Shown: positions 14,927 through 21,850, counted from the stretch's first letter. The stretch: 22,223 nt of DNA from SCQX01 sp035720945 (GCA_035720945.1 DASTNK010000029.1:1-22223); one strand, 5' to 3'. Notes: generated by a model not told the origin, from the letters alone. Numbers and translations are program-made.

Positions 14927-15148
14927 AAGCAGCTCCGCGTCGATGGCCCCCATCGGCGGACTATGGCGCTGGCCGTATTCTTGCCATCGCGTACGCACCT
15001 GGCACGCCCACAAGCGACCCGCTTAGTAGCGCAGGGCGATCGCCGAAGGTCTTTTACCACGCTCCAGCGCCTCCAGGACTCAATCCCGAAGATCTTGCGA
15101 ATAGATATGCATGACCATCTCCATCAGTTGTGATAGAGAAGAGTCCAT
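14927..15148 (-). pseudogene. Decayed N-terminal fragment of an IS630-like transposase
   Basis: The minus strand from ATG 15148 (or in-frame ATG 15112) reads YSQDLRD-stop-VLEALERGKRPSAIALRY-stop-AGRLWACQVRTRW. This has the shape of the N-terminal helix-turn-helix of IS630-family transposases (YSxDLRxRVLxALExG...IAxRF...W...R). Two in-frame stops (TGA at 15080-15082 and TAA at 15023-15025) break it, and nothing resembling the DDE catalytic domain follows, so it is a dead remnant. It lies in the 686-base gap 14833-15518. The rest of that gap shows a GC hairpin (CGGGCG 15224-15229, CGCCCG 15239-15244), a TTGACA at 15431-15436 without a convincing -10 box, and no supported gene. No terminal inverted repeats were found. 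Confidence 0.55.
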
Positions 15149-15471
15149 ATTATGTATATCTCCAAATCAAAAATGCTCTAGGCCGCAGCCGCGCTGATCC
15201 AGTGCCAGGCTCGACGGAAACAGCGGGCGCGGGGAAAACGCCCGGAGGCTGGTTTTAGCCCGGATCGTGGACGGTCTTGTATGCAGTTGTTAAATCTCGG
15301 ATCTCGTACGTCCGACGCTCAACAGAAGCTGTTCCCTCTATATCCGCCTGATCTGGTCGCTATTCGGACAATGATAGTGAAACCCGCGTTTACATGTAGG
15401 GGTTTACCCGTAACGCCGGGATTGGTACGGTTGACAACAAGCCGGTTGTAACAGATCAGCTGCCTGGCTAG

Positions 15472-15493
15472 GCCGCAGTCAAGCGACTGCGGC
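15472..15493 (+). other. Perfect 9-bp hairpin in the leader of the small lipoprotein gene
   Basis: GCCGCAGTC (15472-15480), loop AAGC, GACTGCGGC (15485-15493). It ends 25 bases before the start codon, just upstream of the AAGGGGA ribosome-binding site, with only weak T-richness after it. It could be a terminator for upstream transcription, or a leader structure controlling mRNA stability or translation. Confidence 0.5.
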
Positions 15494-15518
15494 ATTCATA
15501 TTCCATAAGGGGAACATC

Positions 15519-15746
15519 ATGAATACGATTCACAGAACATTGACTCTTGCCGCCATGGCCGCTTCACTGAGTTTGCTGGCCGCGTGCTCCAAAGGCGGCG
15601 ACGATTCCGCCCCGCCGCCGGCAGGCGGGACCTCCTCTTCCTCACCAGCCCAGGCGTCTCCCGCCGCCCCCTCTTCGTCACCCGCCCCTGCTCCGGCGCC
15701 TGCGATGCCGTCTCCAGCCCCTGCGTCCCCCGCTCCGCAGAAATGA
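15519..15746 (+). CDS. Small Pro/Ala/Ser-rich lipoprotein
   Basis: A 75-residue protein. The signal peptide 'MNTIHRTLTLAAMAASLS' ends in a good lipobox LLAAC, so the mature lipoprotein would start at C23 with SKGGDD. An Asp at +5 or +6 is not the +2 inner-membrane retention signal, so outer-membrane delivery is likely. The rest is low-complexity: Ser runs and repeated A-P-x-P units up to the end (SPAPASPAPQK), suggesting an extended, unstructured tether. No family is recognised and no function is claimed. The AAGGGGA site is well spaced. Codon use and GC content fit the genome. It lies 89 bases before another exported protein on the same strand and may be cotranscribed with it. Confidence 0.75.
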   Translation: MNTIHRTLTLAAMAASLSLLAACSKGGDDSAPPPAGGTSSSSPAQASPAAPSSSPAPAPAPAMPSPAPASPAPQK

Positions 15747-15835
15747 GGCTAATCACACTGCGGGCAATCTGACAGAAACACCATTCCTGTCCGGAATCCC
15801 CCGGCCCTGGCGGTCGAGGGCGAAAAGGAGTTTGC

Positions 15836-16228
15836 ATGAAACCATGGATCACTACCGCATGTTTGACCGCGCTGCTCGCATTGGCTGGCGCGGCTGCCCC
15901 CGCGATGGCGCAGCAGACACAGGCTCCCGCTGCGCAACCGCCATCGCCGGCCGCGCAGAAGGGGCCCGCCGTCAATTATTCAGACGCACAGCTCAGGAAA
16001 TTCGTCGGCGCATCCAAGAAGGTCGCTGTCGTGGTGCAGGAATACAACCCCAAGCTGCAATCGTCGCCAGACGAAGCCTCCCGCGAAAAAATCGCCCAGG
16101 AAGCTAACAAGAAAATGGTCGATGCCGTTCAGAAAGAAGGGATGAGCGTCAATGAATTCAACAGCATGAGCCGGGCGATTCAGCAAGATCCAACGCTGAT
16201 GAAGCGGGCGCAGGACATAGCCAAATAG
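15836..16228 (+). CDS. Secreted DUF4168-family protein
   Basis: A 130-residue exported protein. The signal peptide 'MKPWITTACLTALLALAGAA' is followed by a cleavage site near AMA before QQTQ (about residue 25). A short Pro/Ala/Gln-rich linker leads to a helical domain (48-130) with the DUF4168 pattern: 'SDAQLRKFVGASKKVAVVVQ', 'YNPKL', 'ANKKMVDAVQKEGMSVNEFN' and a final 'QQDPTLMKRAQDIAK'. The function of this family is unknown; members are periplasmic or secreted and common in proteobacteria and cyanobacteria. An AAGGAG site sits seven bases before the ATG. Together with the preceding lipoprotein it may form an envelope-protein pair. Confidence 0.85.
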   Translation: MKPWITTACLTALLALAGAAAPAMAQQTQAPAAQPPSPAAQKGPAVNYSDAQLRKFVGASKKVAVVVQEYNPKLQSSPDEASREKIAQEANKKMVDAVQKEGMSVNEFNSMSRAIQQDPTLMKRAQDIAK

Positions 16229-16264
16229 CAACGAGAGTCAGCGTGGCGAAGAGAGTTGCCATCA

Positions 16265-16311
16265 GCCCGACACAGCGTCGGGCGCGTCGGCCCAACATTG
16301 GCGGCGCGCCC
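16265..16311. terminator. Two overlapping stem-loops behind the DUF4168 gene
   Basis: GCCCGAC (16265-16271) pairs with GTCGGGC (16277-16283), and GGGCGCG (16280-16286) pairs with CGCGCCC (16305-16311). The two share bases 16280-16283, so they exclude each other. They lie between the convergent DUF4168 and isochorismatase genes. No T-run follows on the plus strand; a T6 run appears only near 16388. Rho-independent termination is uncertain. Confidence 0.4.
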
Positions 16312-16421
16312 CGGCCGCGCTGGAACTGCCTTCCTCAGGTCGACCTGGCATCGTTATCCCGCCTTCAAAACACCCGCCGGCCAGAGATTTTTTCGAAAAG
16401 CCCGCCAATGACATATCGGGG

Positions 16422-16970
16422 CTAATCGTCCGTTGACTTGATCAACGCCAACACCTCGCGAAAACGCGGATGGCCGGCCGACTCCAGCCATTCGAACATG
16501 ACCATTTCGGACGTCACGACTTCGATGCCGTGAAACGCGGCCCGCCGCAGGGCCGTGGCGCGATCGGACGGGCGCCGCGACCCCACGCAGTCGGCGACCA
16601 GGACGGGATCCAGGCCCGCTTCTTTAAGGCCCAACGCTGTCTGCCACACGCACACATGAGCTTCGGTGCCGGTCACCAGCACTTTGGGCCTTCCCATCGG
16701 CAGAGCGGAGATGAAGCCGACTTCGCGCGTTGCGTCGAAATGGGTCTTGGGCACGACACGGTCCACCAATCCGGCCACCGCCGGCAGCGTCGGGCCGATC
16801 TTGTCGGGGCAATGCTCGGTGGCGAGGACGGGAACATCGAGCAGATGCGCCGCCCGCGCCAGCGCCTCGCATCGACGCGCCAATCCCGCCCGGCCATCGA
16901 TGGCGGGCAGCAGCCCGGTCTGCAAATCGACCACCAGCAACACACCGTCACGCGCGCGTAATCCGGCCAT
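16422..16970 (-). CDS. Isochorismatase-like cysteine hydrolase
   Basis: A 182-residue hydrolase when started at ATG 16970, which has a GGAG site six bases upstream and places 'DGVLLVVDLQTGLLPAI' near the N-terminus as in YcaC-like relatives. An alternative ATG at 17003 has no ribosome-binding site. The catalytic triad of the family is visible: D15 in VVDLQ, K75 in 'VPKTHFDA' and C107 in 'TGTEAHVCVWQTAL'. Members cleave C-N or ether bonds in small molecules (nicotinamidase-, carbamoylase- or isochorismatase-type reactions); the substrate here cannot be read from sequence. It is cytoplasmic, has no catabolic neighbours, and lies downstream of ettA on the same strand, separated by a hairpin. Confidence 0.88.
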   Translation of the reverse strand: MAGLRARDGVLLVVDLQTGLLPAIDGRAGLARRCEALARAAHLLDVPVLATEHCPDKIGPTLPAVAGLVDRVVPKTHFDATREVGFISALPMGRPKVLVTGTEAHVCVWQTALGLKEAGLDPVLVADCVGSRRPSDRATALRRAAFHGIEVVTSEMVMFEWLESAGHPRFREVLALIKSTDD

Positions 16971-17027
16971 GCTGTGCTCCACAATGTGAATGTCCTGGCT
17001 CATCAGGCAAGGCACGAGCTGCGGAAA

Positions 17028-17061
17028 CTGACGTTGCCATCGCGGGGATTCGCAACGTCAG
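17028..17061 (-). terminator. 10-bp perfect inverted repeat downstream of ettA
   Basis: CTGACGTTGC (17028-17037) and GCAACGTCAG (17052-17061) are exact inverted repeats with a 14-base loop. On the minus strand the stem is followed by TTTCC, so a modest terminator for ettA is possible. It also lies upstream of the isochorismatase-like gene and could instead be an operator. Confidence 0.45.
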
Positions 17062-17110
17062 ATGAGGAACGCGGGCGCCGAAGAGTTGAATCAACAAGCC
17101 AGGCATCCGC

Positions 17111-18784
17111 CTACTTCAATGATTTATAACGCAGGCGCCGCGGCTTGGCGCCCTCCTCGCCCAGGCGTTGCTTCTTGTCCTGCTCGTATTCCTGGTAGTT
17201 GCCATCGAAAAACACCACGCGGGAGTCCCCCTCGAACGCGAGGATATGCGTGGCGATGCGATCCAGGAACCAGCGGTCGTGGCTGGTGACCAGCACGCAA
17301 CCGGCGAATTCCAGCAAGGCATCTTCCAGCGCGCGCAGGGTTTCCACGTCCAGGTCGTTCGACGGTTCGTCGAGCAGCAAGACGTTGCCTCCGGACAGCA
17401 GCGTCTTGGCCAAGTGCAGCCGCCCCCGCTCCCCGCCTGACAAGTTGCCCACACGCTTGTTCTGATCGGCGCCTTTGAAGTTGAAGCGGCCCAGGTAGGC
17501 GCGCGAAGCCATTTCGAAACGGCCGACCGTCAGCAGATCCGCGCCATCGGATACGGCTTCGAACACTGTCTTGTCGTCGGGCAGCGAATGGCGGGACTGG
17601 TCGACATACCCCATGCGCACGGTCTGGCCGATCCGGATTTCGCCGGCATCGGGCTTTTCCGTGCCGACGATCATGCGGAACAGCGTCGACTTGCCCGCGC
17701 CGTTGGCGCCGATGACCCCGACAATCGCTCCTGCCGGAATGCGGAAGCTGACGTTGTCGAGCAGCAGGCGGTCACCATACGCCTTGGAGACGTTGTTCAA
17801 TTCGATAACGTCGGTGCCCAGCCGCTCGGCGACCGGGATGAAGATTTCCTGGGTTTCGTTGCGCTTCTGGTACTCATGCGAAGAAAGTTCTTCGAAACGC
17901 GCGAGACGAGCCTTGGCCTTGGCGTGGCGACCCTTGGGATTCTGGCGCACCCATTCCAGTTCCTTCTTGATGGTGCGCTGGCGGGCGGATTCCGATGCCT
18001 CTTCCTGTTCGAGGCGGTTTTCCTTCTGCTCGAGCCAGGAACTGTAGTTGCCTTTCCAGGGAATTCCGTGCCCGCGGTCGAGTTCGAGTATCCATTCCGC
18101 CGCGTTATCGAGGAAGTAGCGGTCGTGCGTAACCCCGACCACGGTACCGGGGAATTTGCGCAGGAATTGCTCGAGCCACTCCACGCTTTCCGCATCCAGG
18201 TGGTTGGTGGGTTCGTCCAGCAGCAGCATGTCGGGCTTGGACAACAGCAAGCGGCACAGCGCGACGCGGCGCTTCTCGCCCCCGGACAGATTACCCACCA
18301 CCGCGTCCCAGGCCGGCAGGCGCAAAGCATCGGCCGCGATCTCCATTTGATGCTCAATGTCGTCCGCGCCGCTTGACGCCGCCGCCGCGATCACGGCCTC
18401 GAGCTCGGCCTGTTCTGCCGCGAGCTTGTCAAAATCGGCATCGGGTTCGGCATAGGCCGCGTAGACCTCTTCCAGCCGCTGGCGGGCCGAGAACACGTCG
18501 CCCAGCCCCTCCTCCACGGATTGACGCACCGTGTGGCCAGGGTCGAGTTCGGGCTCCTGCGACAGGTAGCCGATCTTCAGTCCGGCCATGGGCACGGCTT
18601 CGCCTTCGATGTCGCGGTCGACACCAGCCATGATCTTCAACAAGGTGGACTTGCCCGCGCCGTTCAGCCCAAGCACCCCGATTTTTGCGCCAGGGAAAAA
18701 AGACAACGAGATGTCGCGCAGGATCTGCCGCTTGGGCGGTACGATCTTGCCGACACGGTTCATGGTGTAGACGTATTGGGCCAT
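17111..18784 (-). CDS. ettA: Energy-dependent translational throttle protein EttA (ABC-F ATPase)
   Basis: A 557-residue cytosolic ABC-F protein; E. coli EttA has 555. ATG 18784 opens MAQYVYTMNRVGKIVPPKRQ, the conserved EttA start; the frame continues upstream to 19039 but only through repeat copy B and the divergent gene. The first ATPase domain has Walker A 'GLNGAGKS' (39-46), signature LSGGE (166-170) and catalytic E191. The arm insert is about 95-140 and the linker with 'RHAKAKARLARFEEL' is near 286-300. The second domain has 'GANGAGKS' (359-366), LSGGE (448-452) and E473 in LDEPSNDLD. It binds the ribosomal E site and gates elongation according to the ADP/ATP ratio. A -10 like TACAAT lies at 18825-18830 with no good -35 box. 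Confidence 0.97.
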   Translation of the reverse strand: MAQYVYTMNRVGKIVPPKRQILRDISLSFFPGAKIGVLGLNGAGKSTLLKIMAGVDRDIEGEAVPMAGLKIGYLSQEPELDPGHTVRQSVEEGLGDVFSARQRLEEVYAAYAEPDADFDKLAAEQAELEAVIAAAASSGADDIEHQMEIAADALRLPAWDAVVGNLSGGEKRRVALCRLLLSKPDMLLLDEPTNHLDAESVEWLEQFLRKFPGTVVGVTHDRYFLDNAAEWILELDRGHGIPWKGNYSSWLEQKENRLEQEEASESARQRTIKKELEWVRQNPKGRHAKAKARLARFEELSSHEYQKRNETQEIFIPVAERLGTDVIELNNVSKAYGDRLLLDNVSFRIPAGAIVGVIGANGAGKSTLFRMIVGTEKPDAGEIRIGQTVRMGYVDQSRHSLPDDKTVFEAVSDGADLLTVGRFEMASRAYLGRFNFKGADQNKRVGNLSGGERGRLHLAKTLLSGGNVLLLDEPSNDLDVETLRALEDALLEFAGCVLVTSHDRWFLDRIATHILAFEGDSRVVFFDGNYQEYEQDKKQRLGEEGAKPRRLRYKSLK

Positions 18785-18849
18785 GGTTGCAGACTCGGAA
18801 TTCCGGAATGGTCGTAAACCGATGATTGTAGGCGATGCCGTAAAATGGC

Positions 18850-18893
18850 CCAGGGATCCTCTGAACAAATCGAGCGGAAAGCAGGCGCTGTGG
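18850..18893 (+). repeat. Copy B of the dispersed GGATCC-NCTGAACAA repeat
   Basis: Bases 18855-18893 match the minus strand of 3290-3328 at 35 of 39 positions. The opposite arm seen in copy A is missing: after TGTGG the sequence turns into unrelated ATCGGGATCGG. It lies in the 184-base region between divergent ettA and the hypothetical gene, next to the ettA -10-like box. Confidence 0.65.
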
Positions 18894-18968
18894 ATCGGGA
18901 TCGGATGCCCTCGGAAAACCTCCCCAGTGCCGCCCCGATTCATCGTCCAACCTAGACCACCGCCCCCA

Positions 18969-19445
18969 ATGACCGCATCACCGTCCTCCGCCGCGCCCCT
19001 GACCTTCACGCCGCACGAGCTCGAACTGCTGGCGCGCACCGCCGACGCCCTGAGTGCCTACATGGGCAAACCCGTACTGGCGGAAGTGGTCGACGCCGAA
19101 GAGGCTGGTTTCGAATGGGTGATATTCGCCGTTCCCCTGGAAAGCGAGGCAACCTGTGACGCCACCGTGCAGATCGGCGGCCCCAACGCGCGCTTGCTGG
19201 GCCAGAAAGGCGGGCTGACGCTGCACAGCGATGACGTGTTCGAATGCGAATTCCTCTGGGCCATTCAGTTGACCGACGTCAGGGGCATCCGCTTCATCAA
19301 AATCGACGGACACGGCAACGAAGTCGCCTGGACTGAAACCCTGAACGAGATATTGCCGTTCGTGCTCAACGACACCCCGGTGCCCGAGGACGATGACAAC
19401 GACGAGGATGACGACGACTCGCCCGAGGCGCCGACACGGCAGTAG
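18969..19445 (+). CDS. Conserved-looking hypothetical protein with acidic C-terminal tail
   Basis: A 158-residue cytoplasmic protein without signal or membrane segments. ATG 18969 is preferred because the 62 codons upstream are leader and repeat sequence; no ribosome-binding site is visible, so a nearby alternative start cannot be excluded. The body (10-140) alternates strands and helices: 'LTFTPHELELLARTADALSA', 'GFEWVIFAVPLE', 'QIGGPNARLLGQ', 'IRFIKIDGHGNEVAWTETLN'. Then comes a tail of almost only Asp, Glu and Asn (EDDDNDEDDDDSPE). I do not recognise the family; acidic tails occur in proteins that contact basic partners such as ribosomal or DNA-binding proteins. Codon use and GC content look native. 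Its stop lies in the first unit of an 18-bp tandem repeat. Confidence 0.75.
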   Translation: MTASPSSAAPLTFTPHELELLARTADALSAYMGKPVLAEVVDAEEAGFEWVIFAVPLESEATCDATVQIGGPNARLLGQKGGLTLHSDDVFECEFLWAIQLTDVRGIRFIKIDGHGNEVAWTETLNEILPFVLNDTPVPEDDDNDEDDDDSPEAPTRQ

Positions 19446-19491
19446 CGCTGGCTTAGGCAGTAGCGCTGGCTTAGGCAGTAACGCCGGTTTA
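19438..19491. repeat. Three tandem 18-bp repeats filling a convergent gene junction
   Basis: The unit GGCAGTAGCGCTGGCTTA occurs exactly at 19438-19455 and 19456-19473, and with four changes at 19474-19491. The first unit supplies the TAG stop of the acidic-tailed protein; the last supplies the TAA stop (complement of TTA at 19489) of the cytochrome gene. The repeat therefore covers the whole junction. Confidence 0.9.
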
Positions 19492-20349
19492 TTTTCCGCC
19501 GAACGGTAGCGGTTTCAACGCGCGCAGGTAGGCGATCAACGCGTGCATGTCGGCGCCGTCGATGTTCCGGTACCAGTCAAAAGCCATGAGCGGCGCCAGG
19601 TGCCTGCCATGGTTGTCGACGCCATCGCGGATGGCGTGTTCGATCTGGGCGTCGGTCCAGGTTCCCAGGCCGGATTTGTCTGGCGTGAGGTTTGGCGTCA
19701 CCACCTTGCCTCCCGGCCATTTGATCACCTGGCCACCCGCGCCCCAACTGGCGGTGACCAGCCTGCCCTGGCTGTCGCGGGGTGTATGGCAGTCCATGCA
19801 ATGGCCGATGTTGGCCAGATACCGGCCATATTTCAATACGTCTGATGCGGGTGGTGCGCTGACGTGCGCCACGGGCGGCCCATAGCGGCGCGGCAACGGC
19901 ATGTGGTAGACGGATTTCGGCACGACGTGCCGCACCGCTGGCTGGGCCCTCAGGTAGGCAATGATCGCGGCGAGGTCGGTGTCGGACAGGTTTCGATAAA
20001 AAGAAATGGGCATGGGCGGCCCGATCACGCTTCCGTCGGGGCGGATGCCCTCGCGGACGGCCTTCGCGATCTGGGCGTCGGTCCATGCGCCGATTCCGGT
20101 TTCACGGTCGGGCGTGATGTTGGCCGCGTAGGCCTTGAACGCGCTGTCCTCGAACAGCATTCCGCCGGACATGCCCTGATCGAACAAGGGCTGCCCCTTG
20201 TCGCCCCGGGCAATGTGGCAATTGGCACAGGCCACCACGCCGTTCATCAGGTATTTGCCGCGCGCCAGCTGGGCTTCGTCCCGCGCCCAGCCCGCTGTGG
20301 CTTGAACAGCCAGCGCAGCGCCGACGGCGAACCGCAAGAGTCTCCACAT
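19489..20349 (-). CDS. Dihaem c-type cytochrome, periplasmic
   Basis: A 286-residue exported protein from ATG 20349, chosen over an upstream TTG because a strong GGAGG lies just before it. The signal peptide 'MWRLLRFAVGAALAVQATAG' would be cut after GWA. There are two haem attachment motifs: CANCH (C41, C44, H45) and CMDCH (C184, C187, H188). Likely axial methionines are M113 in 'PPMPISFY' and M255 in 'APLMAFDWYRN'. The two halves are clear duplicates: 'NITPDRETGIGAWTDAQIAK' and 'NLTPDKSGLGTWTDAQIEH', each ending in 'IAYLRA'. It resembles the cytochrome subunits of membrane alcohol or aldehyde dehydrogenases, but no dehydrogenase gene is next to it, so the electron donor is unknown. A TAATAT box at 20444-20449 may belong to its promoter. 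Confidence 0.93.
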   Translation of the reverse strand: MWRLLRFAVGAALAVQATAGWARDEAQLARGKYLMNGVVACANCHIARGDKGQPLFDQGMSGGMLFEDSAFKAYAANITPDRETGIGAWTDAQIAKAVREGIRPDGSVIGPPMPISFYRNLSDTDLAAIIAYLRAQPAVRHVVPKSVYHMPLPRRYGPPVAHVSAPPASDVLKYGRYLANIGHCMDCHTPRDSQGRLVTASWGAGGQVIKWPGGKVVTPNLTPDKSGLGTWTDAQIEHAIRDGVDNHGRHLAPLMAFDWYRNIDGADMHALIAYLRALKPLPFGGK

Positions 20350-20459
20350 GGCGCCCCTCCTCAATCATGACTCATTTGATGTGTCTTCTGCTCAGCGACC
20401 GTTGTTTCGATTCCAGTTCTTCTTGTCGCTACAGCGTGCCAGCATATTACGCTCGGCAT

Positions 20460-20552
20460 CAGCAACTCACCATAGGCCAGTTGGCCCGCGCATGGGGCCT
20501 TGGGTCTATCTGCCCGTCCCCTTCTGCTCGTCAGTGCGGGGCGATCATTTAG
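20460..20552 (+). pseudogene. Possible MerR-regulator remnant
   Basis: The plus strand encodes QQLTIGQLARAWGLG, which looks like the opening helix-turn-helix of a MerR-family regulator. It then continues SICPSPSARQCG and stops; the TIRYY-type wing is absent, as if deleted, and no start codon or downstream effector domain is seen. The similarity covers about 13 residues and may be chance. It lies in the 215-base gap between the cytochrome and glycosyltransferase genes, which otherwise holds only the cytochrome leader. Confidence 0.2.
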
Positions 20553-20564
20553 TGTAAATCGGCC

Positions 20565-21491
20565 CTACGCCCGCAGCAGATCCAGCACATACAGCAGCAC
20601 GCCAGCCGGCCACATCAGCCCCACCAGCGCCTGCGATTTCCATCCCGTGACGCGGTATCGGGCAGGGATGGCCTGGCCGTTCCGGGCCACGTGCAAGCCG
20701 AAACGCGTGCAGCGCAGCGCCGCCTTGAAGAACTCTGTCGGGCGGCTGGCGAACCAGGGCAGGCACTCCACCACGGTATCGCGCGCCAGCAGATACAGGC
20801 CGAGCGCGTGGCGGGCGCCATCACGCCCTTGGCGCGACAGGGAGTCGGCGCTGTCGTGATAGACGCGGAATACCTGGTTCACGAACCGCGTCAGGTAGCC
20901 CGCGCGGGCGATGGCTCGCCACACCAGGCTTTCGGGCACGAAGCCCGGAATGTCTTCCGGGAACGGAAAATCGCGCAGCACCGCGGTGCGCAGGCACCCG
21001 AATTTCTCGCCCCCCACATGATGGCGGAACGTCATGTCCAATGACGACGCGTCCATGACGTCGCGCGGAAACATGTCGCCCACGATATGGCCGTCGGGTC
21101 TGGCGCAAAGGCCCGTGACCGCCACGTAGCGCGCACGCGCATCGGGGTCAATGTCGCGCCAGGCGCGGTTCATGGCATCGAGCGCATTGATGTCCAGGCT
21201 GTCGTCACTGTCGAGCGCGACGATCAGTTCGCCACGCGCTTCGCGCACGCCATGATTGAAAGCCGTCTTCTTGTGCTGATTGGCCTGCCACACGTAGCGG
21301 ATGGGGAACCGGGCCTCCGCCTGCCAGGCTTCCACGCGCTGACGCGTGTCGTCGGTCGACCCGTCGTCCACCACGAGCCATTCAAAATCCTGGAACGTCT
21401 GGTCGCACAGTGACGCGTAGACGCGCCCAAGCGTATGCGCCCGATTGTAGGAGGGGGTGAGAACGGTGAACTGATACTGCCACACATTCAT
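20565..21491 (-). CDS. Family 2 glycosyltransferase
   Basis: A 308-residue GT-A fold enzyme from ATG 21491 (MNVWQYQFTVLTPSYNRAHT); the frame continues upstream to 21650 but crosses the terminator and has no family similarity. The nucleotide-sugar site shows 'LTPSYNRAHTLGRVYASL', VDDGSTDDT (41-49) and the metal-binding DSDD (94-97), followed by 'FRHHVGGEKFGCLRTAVL' in the acceptor region. A hydrophobic C-terminal stretch ('SQALVGLMWPAGVLLYVLDL') may anchor it to the inner membrane. Sugar and acceptor cannot be predicted; lone GT2 enzymes often modify LPS, capsule or other envelope glycans. No polysaccharide cluster surrounds it. A TATGAT at 21535-21540 could be its -10 box. Confidence 0.9.
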   Translation of the reverse strand: MNVWQYQFTVLTPSYNRAHTLGRVYASLCDQTFQDFEWLVVDDGSTDDTRQRVEAWQAEARFPIRYVWQANQHKKTAFNHGVREARGELIVALDSDDSLDINALDAMNRAWRDIDPDARARYVAVTGLCARPDGHIVGDMFPRDVMDASSLDMTFRHHVGGEKFGCLRTAVLRDFPFPEDIPGFVPESLVWRAIARAGYLTRFVNQVFRVYHDSADSLSRQGRDGARHALGLYLLARDTVVECLPWFASRPTEFFKAALRCTRFGLHVARNGQAIPARYRVTGWKSQALVGLMWPAGVLLYVLDLLRA

Positions 21492-21544
21492 GGAAGCCTG
21501 CGTCTCCGGGAAGGCTGATATTGGTTTGCGCACGATCATAGGGC

Positions 21545-21583
21545 AAAAAAAAGCCGCCGAACCAGATACGATCGGCGGATTTT
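21545..21583 (-). terminator. Strong Rho-independent terminator (minus strand)
   Basis: CCGCCGA (21554-21560) and TCGGCGG (21572-21578) form a perfect 7-bp stem with an 11-base loop. On the minus strand it is followed by C and eight T residues (complement of A8 at 21545-21552). On the plus strand only ATTTT follows. It ends transcription from the small basic protein gene, 118 bases downstream of its stop. Confidence 0.85.
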
Positions 21584-21701
21584 CCGTTGGTGGCAAACTG
21601 AAACAACCGTTAACCACTTGGTCGATACAAGATCGACACATACACACCAAGCGTTCCAGAGCTACCCGCCCCCGGAACTCCTGGCGCGTTTCACCCTTTC
21701 T

Positions 21702-21830
21702 TCAGGCGCGTTTTACCTTTTCAAGCATCTTGAAAATGCCTTTCGGCGCTTTCACGAAAAGCCGCTTGAACGATTTACCCAGGCAACGGCGCTCGAGCGT
21801 GTTGCGACGTGTGCGTTTGATTTCCGCCAT
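21702..21830 (-). CDS. 42-residue highly basic small protein of unknown function
   Basis: ATG 21830 is preceded by GGAGA six bases upstream and encodes 42 residues starting MAEIKRTRRNTLERRCLGKS and ending KMLEKVKRA. About 15 residues are Lys or Arg and only three are acidic, so the net charge is near +12. Much of it could form an amphipathic helix ('SFKRLFVKAPKGIFKMLEKV'). It has no signal peptide and one Cys (C16). It does not match ribosomal proteins L34 or L36 that I know. The same frame is open upstream to a TTG at 21983 (93 residues, hydrophobic start), but that start lacks a ribosome-binding site. Support for a real gene comes from the binding site, the structured leader and the strong terminator downstream. 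Nucleic-acid or membrane binding is conceivable but unproven. Confidence 0.6.
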   Translation of the reverse strand: MAEIKRTRRNTLERRCLGKSFKRLFVKAPKGIFKMLEKVKRA

Positions 21831-21850
21831 AATGTTCTCCGAACGTGAAC

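Noticed and set aside
16243..16425. 60-codon ORF on the plus strand starting with GTG behind the DUF4168 gene
   Set aside because: It has no ribosome-binding site, is Arg/Pro-rich as expected for random GC-rich sequence, and runs across two stem-loops between convergent genes.
18785..19039. N-terminal extension of EttA on the minus strand
   Set aside because: It overlaps the divergent gene and repeat copy B; EttA proteins begin at MAQYVYTM.
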